A stretch of 64,000 bases of DNA, from positions 186,001 to 250,000 of the forward strand of contig JAYEVK010000275.1 in the NCBI GenBank assembly GCA_036346275.1, written 5' to 3'. Below the pieces are notes generated by a model that saw nothing but the letters and a program-made list of their open reading frames with translations, made no database searches and had not been told where the DNA came from. The DNA is from Otatea glauca (taxonomy: Eukaryota > Streptophyta > Magnoliopsida > Poales > Poaceae). Position numbers and translations under genes: made by a program. The stretch's first letter is position 1; each line of letters starts with the position of its first letter. Positions 33,722 through 45,344 of the stretch are shown piece after piece.

Positions 33722-35561
33722 TGTAGAACTGAAAACAACGATAAAAGGGGGTGAATAGGAGCTAAATAAAATTTTCTAAAAATTCAAGCCACTTTTCTAG
33801 CCGAAAGAGCCAATCAAAATACCCAGCCAGGCCATCACTAGGGAAAAGTCCAATACTCCTGGATGAATAGTAAAATCAGCACGATTTCAAACTCAAGAAT
33901 CGAGATAACTTTTGATCGGCTGATTCAAATCCCATGAAGCTTTGCTTGCACTTTCCTATGGATGTCTAGAACATATTCCAACCTTCAATCGCAAGGATTG
34001 ATGTCAAAATTCTGACATTTTTCTGTTTGAAGGAAGGTTGCACTAAGACCGGGATAAACTCACAACATTCACCCTAAGCTTGCTCGTGAGGATTTGATGA
34101 TTAAGATGATCTCCCACATATCACAGCAAGCATGAATACCAAAGAAACACCCCTCAAACGTCCAAGAAAAGGTCTATCACGAATCCTTCATTTTTAAGCC
34201 AAAAATCAATTTCTTGACAGCACAAGATCAAGTACGAAAGAAATCAAAGAGAGATCAAAGACTCAAAAAGGAAGGAGAGCAAAACTTTAGCAAGAGTAAG
34301 TTTTAGTGGATCTTGCTAGGTTGGAACATATTCTAGATAAATTACTCAACATCTTGTGCATTCTAGATCCAATAGAAACACAGTAGGTAGAAGGAGGTGA
34401 AGCAAAGCTCAAGTTGCAAAAAAGAACCAAGCAAAAATGCAAGAACTAAAATAAATTTCATAACATAGATAAATTTAGATCTTGTATTGCTTAGAGAGAG
34501 ATGGTTACAAAGTCACACTTCCATGTTGGCAAAGCTCAAAGGAATATAAAGAAACCAGAGAACCTTTCTCTCAGACTTAGGTCAGACATAGTTGGTTTGG
34601 AGGCATCCCTTCACCCCTCTATTTATAGTAGACTTGGAGCAACATCTACCCTTAGATGACCTTCTTGACCCTCAAGAAACCACACTAAGGGTTGAGATTC
34701 ACTCCCTCACTCACATATGGGCTAACATGCAACCCAACAACATAACAGATTTTAACCATTAACTCTAACTTAACCACTACTCCACTTGCGAACCATTGAT
34801 TCAACGATCCTCCTTCGCTTGAGTAGGACTTAAGTTAACATCTCATCTATCCACTTGTCATCCAAGCTTGCAGCAACTCTTCGGTCTCAATCATCTTTCG
34901 ACGTCATTTTGATCGTCTAGATCTCAGCTCTCCTAGCCTAGTTCCGATCTCCTCCGCCTCACAATGACCTAGCTCTGAAGTCCCGCAACCATCTCAGACA
35001 AGCAAAACATCACATACCATCACTTACGATAACATGCAACAATAATCTGACAAAGATTGCTGACCATTCAATCATCTAAGAATCCCACCTTGCATCACTT
35101 AGGTTGTGACCAGTTTAGTCCACGACTACTCTTTAAGTTCATGATCACTCTTCAAATCATGACCTCTTTTGACTATGACCACTTAAGGTCACGACCACTC
35201 TTGGCTGTGACTATTCAAGGCCACGACCACTCTTAGCTATGACTACTCAAGAGTGTCACGACCACTGTTGCCTGTGACCACTCAAGGTCACACCTACTCA
35301 AGGGTCACGACAATTCACTGGTGCCACGACAACTCAAAAGTCACGGCCACTCTAGGGTGCCACGACCATTCAAAAGTTATGACCACCCTAGGGTGCCACA
35401 CCCACTCAAAGGTCACGACCTACGACCACTCCAGGCACGACCATTTACAAGTGTTATGACCACTCAACTCAAATTGCTTAAAACTAAAGCAAACCCATTT
35501 CAAACTCAAACATAATCAAATACCCACCATAAATATAAATAAACCACCACTCTGTCTCTCA
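33722..35561 (-). mobile_element. 1.84-kb solo LTR, same family as 10983-12426
   Basis: Read on the minus strand it starts TGAGAGACAGAGTGG and ends CAGTTCTACA. The flanking 5-mer AAAAG is exact (33717-33721 and 35562-35566). It shares with the copia-nested solo LTR the start (TGAAAGACCATGTGG), a CTATAAATAGAGGGG box (about 34618-34630), CCTTTGAGCTTTGCC, CTTTGTAACC, a CTTGCTGTGA..GTGGGAG stretch and ATTCACCCCCT near the end. No internal region is left. Confidence 0.85.
35105..35470. repeat. short tandem repeat (TCACGACCACTC units) in the solo LTR
   Basis: About 20 imperfect units of 14-20 bp, consensus near GTCACGACCACTCAAGG, occupy the 5' part of the LTR when read on its own strand. They lie upstream of the LTR TATA box, like the different tandem array of the related solo LTR at 11400-11745. 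Confidence 0.8.
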
Positions 35562-35566
35562 AAAAG

Positions 35567-36811
35567 ACAAAATTACGTAGATTATTGGATGCGTGGATCA
35601 TCTTGGGGAATATTCTGCTGTCTAGTCCATGTCGTGATCCGGAACTTCGGATGCGTGGATCGATGGATGTCCAGGAACTTGAGTAGATTAATCTCATGGA
35701 TGAATGGGTCTTAATACTCACAATTACGTGGGCAACAGGAGTCCAAAGAGTACGAAGGAGACAGCGTCAGATGGAAGGTTCTTTTGCTTCTCTCTAGAAC
35801 AAATACTACCCTTATGTTGCTATCACAACTATATCGATCGGAAGAAAGGATGAGTGTAGAAAAACAGCAAGGACAGAGCGTCAATGGTATATATGTGTGC
35901 CTAATGTAGTGCAGCGTAGAGACGTGGAAGAAAGAAAACATCATGGCTGATAGAAGGCGCCATGCATGCAACGGATGGAGGGAGCCATCATCGACGAACA
36001 AAAAGGGGGAAATGCAGAGAAAATATTAAGTTGAGCCTAGCTTGATCAAGTTCCTCATGTACATGTCTACCGAAGCTTGAAAAGAAGTTTGTTGGGTTAT
36101 GTGACGGATATGCCAGCGCACGGGATTCAGCACAAGGCGGCCCCAAATCGCATCCTCCATGTTACGATTCACCATATATGTTCATTCTCTATATATCCAA
36201 TTACTGATCGAGATGGTGCTTCATCGAGTCTTTGATTCTTATGGTGTGGTAGAAACCATGCATGGAAATAATTCAGAAGGCAGCTAATGTTGTGGCCATA
36301 TATAGTCACTGGATTCGTCGAACCCGAATCACTTTAGGTTATAAGGTTCATGTTCGTAGTAGAAATTCAAAGAAAAAATGACGAACCACGAACTCAAACC
36401 GTAGTTTGGACTAATCGTGCTTCCAGTAGCTCATCACATATGGTTCAAGTCATACAGCTGCACAAGCTTTAGGGTTGTTGCATGGCCGTCATATCTACGA
36501 CTGTAGCTGTGAGCTTGACATTGAGTATGCACAGGCACCAGACCCAAAAGCTGGTGATGTGCACTAGCTGTTCGACAAAATTCATACCCACAAGACCCAG
36601 CTCCCTAGCGTCTGGTCCTTATATTGCTGGGCACGAGATGCAAGTGAAATTCGATCTGGTTTAGTTCCAATTGTTTCTTGACCAAAGCACCGTAGCTCCA
36701 TACGGTTGTATACACGGTGTAATATGAAGATAGACAATAAGTTCTGATGTAGGCTGTTTTTTAGATAGTTATGCACGCGTGCACGTCTATTACGGACGCT
36801 ATGAATTTTGT
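35567..36811. other. intergenic, no gene seen
   Basis: Short ORFs on both strands have no recognisable content. No element edges were resolved. Confidence 0.4.
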
Positions 36812-37414
36812 GTAGCACAAGATCTTCACGAAGTAGGTGCGCAAACTCCCCTGTTAAACGTACACACGCGTATACTTTGATTAAATAATATTACGGAACC
36901 TCTATAGTTCCCGAGTGCATATTAATTTGCCGAGTGCTTTTGTGTGAACACTCAGTAGCCGCGGATTCAGAAAACAAAATATTGTTTACTATAAAAGTTG
37001 AAGGTTCACAATAACAAAATTAAAATACAAATTATCCATATTAGAGCAAATATGTCACAATAAATTAGAAAATTTCATAATAATTAAGAAAAAATACAAA
37101 TTAATTTGCGAGACTCCGTAACTTGGAAGTGAGATATTATGGCTTCATCACTAACTTGTAGAAAAAAATATTGATCATCCATTATACTTAGTTGGTTCTT
37201 TCACAAAATTAATTGTAGAAAAAAATATTGATCATCCATTAATTTGACCGTCTGGACCTCACACAAAATTTTTTAAAAAATTAACACTTTTTGCTAAATT
37301 TCTTCAAATTTTTTAAATTTATATTTGAACTCCACGGTTTACCGTTCGGTTTTTATTGCCGAACCGGCTCGGCAAGGTCAGTTTTCCGGTTTTCGTCGGC
37401 TTTGTAAACCCTAC

Positions 37415-37865
37415 CTCTATTACTAACAAGTTTGCCCATATGCCACATGGTTGATCTCCTATAGTATTAGCCAAGGTATTCAATATGAGAATATTATGGA
37501 ACATGTAGCGTTTGGATTACTCTGAGCATGCGACGAAACTTGATAAACCTCACAAAGTGCCATGAGAAAAACATGAACTGATAAGCTACAAAAAGAAATT
37601 AGTATCTCAACTCAAAAAATGCCCCCAAATAGCGTGCTGGGAATCTTTTCTAGCAAGCTACGGTGAGCCATCATCCTTGAGGCCTTGTTTGGCTGGATCA
37701 CAGTCCTAGTCCATCCACATAGATAGATCGGGATTTTAGTTAGTATCCTCGGCCCTTCACATGAATCTTAGCTAGGGTTACTGGGTCACCTCTAATTGTG
37801 ATGTTAGACATTTGCAGCCCACGCGGAATAGAGATGGTTCACAAGGACGCTTCTTTGGAACCCAT
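37415..37865 (-). pseudogene. arabinofuranosidase paralogue pseudo-exons 1-2, copy A
   Basis: On the minus strand an ATG at 37865 opens MGSKEAS..., matching the start of the intact gene (MGSKGASF). It is followed, after MITE-derived sequence, by peptide matching the exon 1 end (AxKIPSTLFGG). Exon 2 equivalent, 37415-37458, encodes the EINH...WANLLVIE-like stretch but has lost 11 of 55 bases (1 + 10), which breaks the frame. No downstream exons follow. The divergence from the intact gene at 7293-25639 suggests that the source was a paralogue. Confidence 0.75.
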
Positions 37866-38523
37866 ACGCTTCCACTTCCAAACACTAACGCAGTCTGGAT
37901 GTCTATTGAGCAAATAAGAGAAGAAGATAATATTATGAGAAGTCAATTGAATTATATGCTTTTTTTTCGAGGAGATGGAAATTTACAAGTGCAAGCTACT
38001 ACAACATGACACCCTCATTCAGATTATAAAACTGCAATACCAGTACAAGAAATGGAAGGCAAACACGTAGAGGACAAAGAGGTGTCCAAAACCATGTCTA
38101 TAAGCTAAGTAAATTTTACAACCATTTGTATGACATCAATTTTTAAAAAGTAAAATGAGCGCTAACAAAGGTAGAGCTTCATGAGGGCCAAAGGGGACAA
38201 TGGCCCCTTCTTTAGAAGATTGCTTAATTACATGCTTAGTTTTACCGCTAGTAGACGCTAAACTAGCTCGCTTCTTTCAAAGCTTAGTAGGGAAATTTCA
38301 CCATCTCAACATTTCTCTCCAGGCTCTGCTACTTAGCATTAACAAACTATTATAAAACTAAACAGCCATTTTAAACAGGATTAGAAAAAAATTGGATTGT
38401 AGATGGTCTTATCAGATCGTCAGGTAAAGGCCCACATAGATCCTCTCTTGGGCATTTCATCGAACAACTTGACCAAGAACCCAAATTAGAACGGAAAGAA
38501 CCCAAATTAGCCATTAACCTTTG

Positions 38524-39786
38524 GCTAATTTGAGGGCACTCTCACCAAATCTTTGATAAGGATACCCTCTCCTTATGACAAGTGGCAGCACCTCCTTCCT
38601 TCCCTCTCAAAGACCCTCTTCTTATGACAAGTGACAGCGCTTCCTTTCTTCCCTCCACTGCCCTCTCCTTGTGACAAGTGGCAACACCTAGTTCACCCCC
38701 ACTTCCCTCCTCCATTCTCTTCTCCTCAAACTCAAAATAGTTTTTGTGTTTTAATTTTCCCCTAAGTTTTTGAAAATAAGTATTTTTAACCACTTTTGAA
38801 GTTTTTTGAACAAAACTTTTTGAACCGAAAGTTTATTGAATAGAAAATTTTCGAACCAAAAGTTTTTGAATTGAAAGTTTACATAGTTGAAACTTTTTGG
38901 TTTGAATTTTTTTGAGTTGAAGTTTTCTAATTTGAATTTTTTTATTTAAGATTACTCAAGTTGAAACCATTTGATTTGAAAATTTTTGATTTAAAATTTT
39001 TTGAGTTGAAAATTTTGAGTTCAATTTTAGATCAAAACTTTTTGACCAGAAAGTTTTGAATTGAATTTTTCAAACCGAATTTTTGAATTGAAAGTTTTTT
39101 GAGTTTAAACTTTTTTATTTGAAAATTTTAAAGTTGAAACTTTCTAAGCTGAAACATTCTAATTTGATTTTTTTTTTAATTTAAACTTTTTGGAGTTGAA
39201 ACTTTTTGATTTGAAATTTTTTGAGTTGAAAATTTATAGTCGATTTTTAATTTGAAACATTTCGAACCGAAAGTTTTTTAATCAAAAGTTTTTGAATTGA
39301 AAGTTTTCTGAGTTGAAATTTCTTAAGTTAAAACTTTCTAATTTGAATTTTTTCGATTTAAAACATTTCGAGTTGAAACCTTATATTTGAAACTTTTTTG
39401 TTTTAAATTTTTTGACTTGAAATTTTCTATTTTGAGAATTTTTGATTTAAATTTTTTTGAGTTGAAACATTCTAATTTAAAATATTCTAATTTAAATTTT
39501 TCTAAGTTGAAACTTTCTATGTTGAAACTTTCTAATTTTGTTTCAAGTTGAAACTTTTCGAGCTGAAAATTTTTTCGAGTTGAAAATTTTGAGGTGAATT
39601 CTTTTCCACTTGAAACTTCCTATTTAAAAATTTCAAAGTTAAATATTTTTATTTTTTATTTTTGTGTTAGAGAGAAAGGAAGCGAGGTTGGGGGACGTGT
39701 GTAGAGAAGAGGAAAGAGAGAAAGATGGTGGTGGATGGAGAAGATGACACATGAGATCCTAAGAGGATGCCCTTAAATTTGTTAGT
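38524..39786. mobile_element. candidate element filled with degenerate TTTGAGTTGAAA repeats
   Basis: Possible terminal inverted repeats: left CTAATTTGAGGGCACTCTC (about 38525), right on minus strand CTAACAAATTTAAGGGCATCC (about 39785). Inside, three ~60-bp repeats of CCTTATGACAAGTGGCAGC type occupy 38560-38690. From about 38800 to 39660 there is a continuous degenerate array of 13-17-nt units such as TTTGAATTGAAAG and TTTTGAGTTGAAAC. Unit B (41100-41760) keeps a shorter array and the right end only. The TSD was not resolved. The classification is inference. Confidence 0.5.
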
Positions 39787-40305
39787 TTAAAGTTGCCCAC
39801 AAACTAGTCATACCCGATTAGCAATTGCCTTTTGTTTTGGCCATCAATAGATGGACCTCAGCACTTACCGGTTAGATTATATTTTTCAAAAAGAAAAGGA
39901 TAAGTGAACTACTCTTCCAATTTATTAAAGAAGGAAGGAAGCCTCTAAGATTATGAGATCACCATCCAGAAAACATAGAACCAACTGCGGACAATGATAA
40001 TAGCATATAAAAAAGAGGACGGTAGTACAAGAGCTTCACACACTCCCCTGCTAAACGCACACACGCGTGTATACTTTGATTAAATAATTTTACCGGAACC
40101 TGTGTAGTTCCCGAGTGCATATTAATTTGCCGAGTGCTTTTGTGTGAACACTCGGGACTAGACAGAATTTAATTCATTTGCATTTGGAACAATATATCTT
40201 TTACCTGGATGAATCAACAAAATAAGTGTATCTTGTCTCTTTTTTTCATGGAATTTACTCCAAGAGGCACATTAGCACATGTTGCAATCAAGAATAATGA
40301 AGTAC

Positions 40306-40800
40306 CTCTATTACTAACAAGTTCTGCCCATATGCCACCTGCTCCTGCATGGTTGATCTCCTACAGTATTAGCCAAGGTATTCAATATGAGAATATTATG
40401 GAACATGTAGCGTTTGGATTACTCTGAGCATGCGACGAAACTTGATAAACCTCACAAAATGCCATGAGAAAAACATGAACTGATAAGCTACAAAAAGAAA
40501 TTAGTATATGACCTCAAAAAATGCCCCCAAATAGCGTGATAGGAATCTTTTTTAGCAAGCTATGGTGAGCCATCAACCTTCAGGCTTTGTTTGGCTGGGC
40601 CACAGTCTCGGTCCATCCACGTGGATAGATCGGGATTTTAGTTCATATTCTCGGCCCTTCATGTGAACCTTAGCTAGGAATGAACCTCTCAAACAAGGCC
40701 TGAGGGTTGCCATCGGGGTCACCTCTAATTTTGATGTTAGACATTTGTAGCCCACACGGAATAGAGAGATGGTTCATAAGGACGCTTCTTTGGAACCCAT
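40306..40800 (-). pseudogene. arabinofuranosidase paralogue pseudo-exons 1-2, copy B
   Basis: Pseudo-exon 2 (40306-40360) is 55 bp, the same length as in the intact gene, and encodes EINHAGAGGIWAELVSNRG without a break, flanked by an acceptor TGTAG and a donor GTAC. Pseudo-exon 1 begins at an ATG (40800) with MGSKEASL and a stop soon after, and ends AKKIPITLFGG..F near 40513 with frame damage. A 118-bp MITE splits it. Introns between them are collapsed compared with the 1.8-kb intron 1 of the intact gene, and no later exons are present. Confidence 0.8.
40583..40700. mobile_element. 118-bp MITE in pseudo-exon 1
   Basis: Ends GGCTTTGTTTGG and CAAACAAGGCC are inverted repeats of the GGCCTTGTTTGG type common to grass PIF/Harbinger or hAT MITEs. 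The left end is also present in copy A (about 37681), so the insertion preceded the tandem duplication. The flanking triplets TCA and TGA do not form a clear TSD. Confidence 0.65.
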
Positions 40801-42098
40801 TCACTTCCACTTCCAAACACTAACGCAGTCTGTATGTCTATTGCAAATAAGAGAAGAAGATAATATTATGAGAAGTCAATTGAATTATATGCTTTTTTTT
40901 CGAGGAGATAGAAATTTACAAGTGCAAGCTACTACAACATGACACCCTCATTCAGATTAGAAAAATGCAATACAAGTAAAAGTAAAATGAGCGCTAACAA
41001 TGGTAGAGCTTCATGAGGGCCAAAGGGGACAATGGCCCCCTTCTTTAGAAGATAGTTTAATTAGTTTTACCACCTAGTAGACGCTAAACTAGCATGCTTC
41101 TTTTAAAGTTTTCTGAGTTGAAATTTTTTTATTGGAAATTTTTTAGTTGAAACTTTTAGAGCTAAAACTTTCTGATTTGATTTTTTAATTTAAAATTTTT
41201 GGAGTTGAAACTTTCTGATTTGAAAATTTTCGAGTTGATTTTTAAATCGAAACATTTCGAACCAAAAGTTTTTTGAACCAAAACTTTTTGAATCAAAAGT
41301 TTTCTGAGTTAAAACTTTCTAAGTTCAAACTTTCTAATTTGAATTTTTCAATTTAAAACATTTTGAGTTGAAACTTTATATTTGAAACTTTTTTATTTAA
41401 ATTTTTTTGAGTTCAAATTTTCTAATTTGATAATTTTTTATTTAAAATTCTTTGAGTTGAAACATTCTAACTTGAATTTTTCTGATTTAAATTTTTATGA
41501 GTTGAAACTTTTTTAAAAAAATTCAAGTTGAAACTTTCCAAGCTGAATTTTTTTTCTAGTTGAAAATTTCGAGATGAATTTTTTTCTAGTTGAAACTTCA
41601 TATTTAAAATTTTCTAATTTTAAATTTTTTCGTTAGAGATGAAGAAAGGGAGGTTGGGGGAAGTGTGTAGAGAAGAGGGAAGAGAGAAAGATGAAGGTGG
41701 ACGGAGAAGATGACACATGGGATCCTAAGAGCTAAGAGGATGTTCTTAAATTTGTTAGTTTAAGTTACCCTCAAACTAGTCATACCCGATTAGCACTTCC
41801 CTATTGATGGACCTCAGTTCAAACTAGTCATACCCGATTAGCAATTCCCTTTTATTTTGGCCATCAATAGATGGACCTCAGTACTTACTGGTTAGATTAT
41901 ATTTTTCAAAAGGAAAAGGATAAGTGAACTACTCTTCCAATTTATTAAAGAAAGAAGGAAGTCTCTAAGATTATGAGATCACCGTCCAGAAAACACAGAA
42001 CCAACCATGGACAATGATAATAGCATGTAAAAGAGAGGACGGTAGTACAACCTACAGAGATCCAACAAACAAATCTAAGTGACTGCTAGGCTCCTAAA

Positions 42099-42388
42099 GG
42101 CATGTACAATGATGTGATGTCAACCGACTATATGCTTTGTCACATACTAACATTTTTGCTGATATGGAGAGAGAGGAGGAGAGAGGGTAGAGCGATCTCT
42201 TCGTAAAGAGACGACCATATAGACAACATAAAAAACTATTATATAAGTTATTGTCTATAATAAATATTTTTGCATGCCTAATTAATAGGATCTCATAGAA
42301 ACAATCTTAACATGTCATCTTATAGAAGTTGTCTTTAGTTTTATCTTTAAATGACATGGAGAAGTATATAGATAATATTGTACATGCT
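42099..42388. mobile_element. MITE with GCATGTACAAT ends
   Basis: GGCATGTACAATG at the left and ATTGTACATGC at the right are inverted repeats about 290 bp apart. AT-rich interior, with a purine-rich GAGAGAGGAGGAGAGAGGG run at about 42166. Exact TSD not resolved. Confidence 0.55.
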
Positions 42389-43930
42389 CTAAAACTATGC
42401 AATAAGATTTTCTCACGACAATATCCCCTGTCAATGAGATAGCTATTTGGATTACCTCGATTTGATTACGCAGGAAGACCCTTTTATTCCTCTCTTTTTC
42501 TACAAATTCCTTCATGCGTGGACCCTTTTATTCCTCTCTTTCCACAAATCATCTGCAAGCTTTTTGGCTTCAGCACCACCTGAGGGCACTCCTAATACAT
42601 GGTTTCTATAGTTATATCTAAAAATATCCACATCATCAATAAATAGTACTAGATACTACCCCTCTAACCCTTTATATCTTAGCACAAATACATAGAGAAC
42701 ATCAAATAAATATCATACGAAACATATAATGAAGTTGGATACAACTCTTCTCTTCCCAATGCATATTTTTTGTTGTATCTTCCTTTGGTTTGTGTGCCCA
42801 AGTTGTTTCTCATGCAAGAGATAACTTCTATTCCTCTCTTCTTTAAATCCTACGTGGCATGTTGAAGAAACTACTAACATAGGAGTATCGGGAGTGCCCT
42901 GATTGCCCTCCACAATCATGAATTTTTGTTCATATAAGGCTAGGAGTTATTTGGCTGCCAGGTTTCTTACACCTAAACTGATGAGACCTGAAATCGTGGT
43001 CCTAGCTGGTTTTCTGGTAACCTGTAGTTACTGACTATGGTTGTTCAGAGGAAGTTGGTAAAATAGGCCTCACGGTTATCAGAGAAACAGTTTAATTCAT
43101 AAGTTAATTTCTATAATGAGAACAGTCCTGAACCCCTTGGGCACCTGTAATTCATACAATGGAGCTGCTTATTGCTTTGTGCAAATGTATAATCACTGAT
43201 CACCTGTTCTGGTACTAAACTATACTGATGCATATTATTTCCATGAAAAACATGATGCTTGATATTCTTGCATTTTTTCAAGTGAGTTACAACCAGCATC
43301 CCTGTTCCCTGCTGGTGATAGGATGAAATTTTGATTTCGGTATTATTTTGCCATGCTTTTTTCCTTAGTGAAACATGTGTATAAAAGTCGCAAGGTTTGA
43401 AATAACATTAAACTTTGCATGGCATAACTCAATACAGGGGGGGGGGGGGGGGAGATGGTGGGGACATCATTGAATTTTAAGGAGATAACCCTCCAAGTCC
43501 TTAAATGCGAGTGGCAGCTAGCCATTTATAGAGAAAAAAAATATACTTGCAATGTGTTGCAGTATTTTGCAAGGTTCTTTCCCTGTTGAATTGTGTACAA
43601 GAAAGTTATTAGATTAGAAATAGCAACGAAGTGTGCATTTTACAGTTATGCAACCCAACTTGAGAATGAGGCATGGTCAAATTTGAATAACTACAGAGTG
43701 AGGCAAGGCTGATTTTCATCTACCATGCTGCAGGGACCTTCATCATGGGTTTCTGATACTGTGAATGGGCAGAAGTTGGTTTTCTTATACGCTCAAGAAA
43801 TTGTTTTTCATCTCCACTTTTTCTCTTCTCTTGGGACAGGAGAATTAAGCAATTTCTCTTGAAGTAGCTCCCCTGCATGGTGACAGTCACTTCAAGAGGA
43901 ATCTAATTACCACTCTTTTTTTCTCTGCAG
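42389..43930. other. no gene seen; contains G16 run
   Basis: Intron-like or intergenic sequence upstream of the Tim8 exon. It was scanned for a first exon with an ATG and the expected MQ-F(L/I)xxE peptide, and none was recognised. A homopolymer of 16 G lies at 43437-43452. Confidence 0.45.
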
Positions 43931-44119
43931 GAGGAGAAGAGGAAGGCCATGGCAAACGAGATTGTGGCGAAGCTCACTGATGTTTGCTGGGACAAATGCA
44001 TCACCGGGAGCATTGGAAGCAGCTTCAGCTACAGCCAAGCCTCGTGCCTGTCCAACTGCGCGCAGCGCTTTGTGGAACTGAAGATGCTCACCATGCAACG
44101 ATTCAGTAGCAGTCGCTAA
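43931..44119 (+). CDS. Tim8-like small TIM chaperone, terminal exon only
   Basis: An exon preceded by the acceptor TTCTCTGCAG encodes 62 residues, EEKRKAMANEIVAKL...QRFSSSR, and a TAA stop. It has the twin CX3C motif (CWDKC and CLSNC, 15 residues apart) of small Tim proteins, which carry hydrophobic precursors across the mitochondrial intermembrane space; wording is closest to Tim8. The family's first 15-25 residues, normally on an upstream exon, could not be found in the 1.9 kb of sequence between here and the tandem duplication. Either a distant first exon exists or this is a displaced gene piece. The 3' flank contains a (GT)n run (about 44256-44274). Confidence 0.6.
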   Translation, partial: EEKRKAMANEIVAKLTDVCWDKCITGSIGSSFSYSQASCLSNCAQRFVELKMLTMQRFSSSR

Positions 44120-44429
44120 AATCACTTGTAGGTCTTTCTCTGCATCGACATGTAGCACCCACTGGAGTTGATGATGCAAACCAAAAGGCGTACTTGTCTT
44201 TTGCCACATCGTCAGTTTTGTTATCTTTGCTGGTAGACTTGGTGGTGAGATGAATTGTGTGTGTGTGTGTGTGTTTTTTGCTGGTACGCTATTGTTGGTC
44301 AGATGATCGCAAGTTCGCAACATATGACCATGGGAGATGGTGATTAAAATATAGATGTTTGTAGGCAAAATGGCTACATAATACTCTAAATTTACAGCAT
44401 TTGCTTTATTACATCATCTTTTTCTGTTT

Positions 44430-45070
44430 CTATCTATTAAAACATAATATCCTATTGATTAGGAGAGAGAAACAAACTAAATGACTACTTTGCCTGTTGA
44501 TTCCCCTCCTCCCTCCTTTCATCCTCAGCGCCATTTGTTTGTGAGGGAGGGGAGCAAGAGGTGATGCGAGTGGGTGGATGAGGCTGGTAGTGGTAGTGGG
44601 GCAACAGACTTTCCCTACCTTCTCTCTTCTCTCAGCTAAAAATAATATTTCAATGGGTTCGCTAATTCTGGGTTGACTGAAATTTTCTTATCTCTCCATC
44701 ATCTAAAATTGCATAAGACTAAGCTTAAAATTATAGTGCTAAGTAATATTCAATTTTAGTACCACTCTACTGCAGTTTTTAGTTCTATTTGCTTTTGTAT
44801 TTGTAGGATTCACCTAGGTTTACTTTATTTTTGTCTAGATTAAATTTTTTTTGTTTTTGTATTTTATAAGGGTTCATCTAGGTTTACTTTATTTTTATCT
44901 AGGATAGAAATTTTTTATTTGTGTTTTTTTTATTTTTGTATTTTGTAGAGGTAAAGGGTGGATAAAATGTAGTAGCCACTGGATGAAAATCCTACGGCTA
45001 AAAAAAGTGATTGAAATCGAGAAAAACATCAGTCGACTTATCAATAGACAACCTAATATTTTAATGAGCA
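44430..45070. mobile_element. possible foldback element
   Basis: Left CTATTAAAACATAATATCC and right (minus strand) CTCATTAAAATATTAGG.. share an imperfect inverted repeat including CTATTGAT. Inside, an ~80-bp direct repeat (CACCTAGGTTTACTTTATTT) is present twice at about 44806-44950. TSD not determined. Confidence 0.35.
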
Positions 45071-45344
45071 AACTTCCTAGAGTAAAGAATCATCAAAGTG
45101 TAGTGTCTTTTGATAAAGATATAAAAGATAATATTTTAAATCAAACGTCGCAAATTTAGAATGTCCCGTAGTTAATTTTGCCATTTTTTTTACTACTTTT
45201 ACTTGCTACCTGCAAAGAAGCTAAGACAATCGGAGACCTGAGCAAAATGTGTTATTGGAGAGGTGTTGGTGAAGAGAAATGAGCGTGTCCTGCTGACGTA
45301 ATAACGTATCAGAAATTTTATTTACCCTCTCTAGTCCGACTTGT

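Larger units (their letters stand above)
36812..40033. repeat. tandem duplication, unit A (~3.2 kb)
   Basis: Begins GCACAAGATCTTCAC with CTCCCCTGTTAAACGTACAC shortly after, and ends ...GAGGACGGTAGTACAA. Unit B (40034-42055) repeats the same order: CTCCCCTGCTAAACG, GTTCCCGAGTGCATATTAATTT, pseudo-exon 2, pseudo-exon 1, GGCCAAAGGGGACAATGG, a GAAAGTTTT-rich tract, GGTTGGGGGA, ACTAGTCATACCCGATTAG, and GAGGACGGTAGTACAA. Unit A is longer because it retains a longer GAAAGTTTT-rich tract and about 300 bp (36960-37400) not present in B. Confidence 0.8.
40034..42055. repeat. tandem duplication, unit B (~2.0 kb)
   Basis: Same marker order as unit A, directly adjoining it in the same orientation. It ends GAGGACGGTAGTACAA followed by unique CCTACAGAGATCC. 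It contains the better-preserved pseudo-exons, and a short local duplication of CAAACTAGTCATACCCGATTAG (41772-41845). Confidence 0.8.

Noticed and set aside
35105..35470. Array considered as a CRISPR-like repeat
   Set aside because: Repeats are short, drifted and without unique equal-length spacers, in a plant LTR; a CRISPR array is not plausible.
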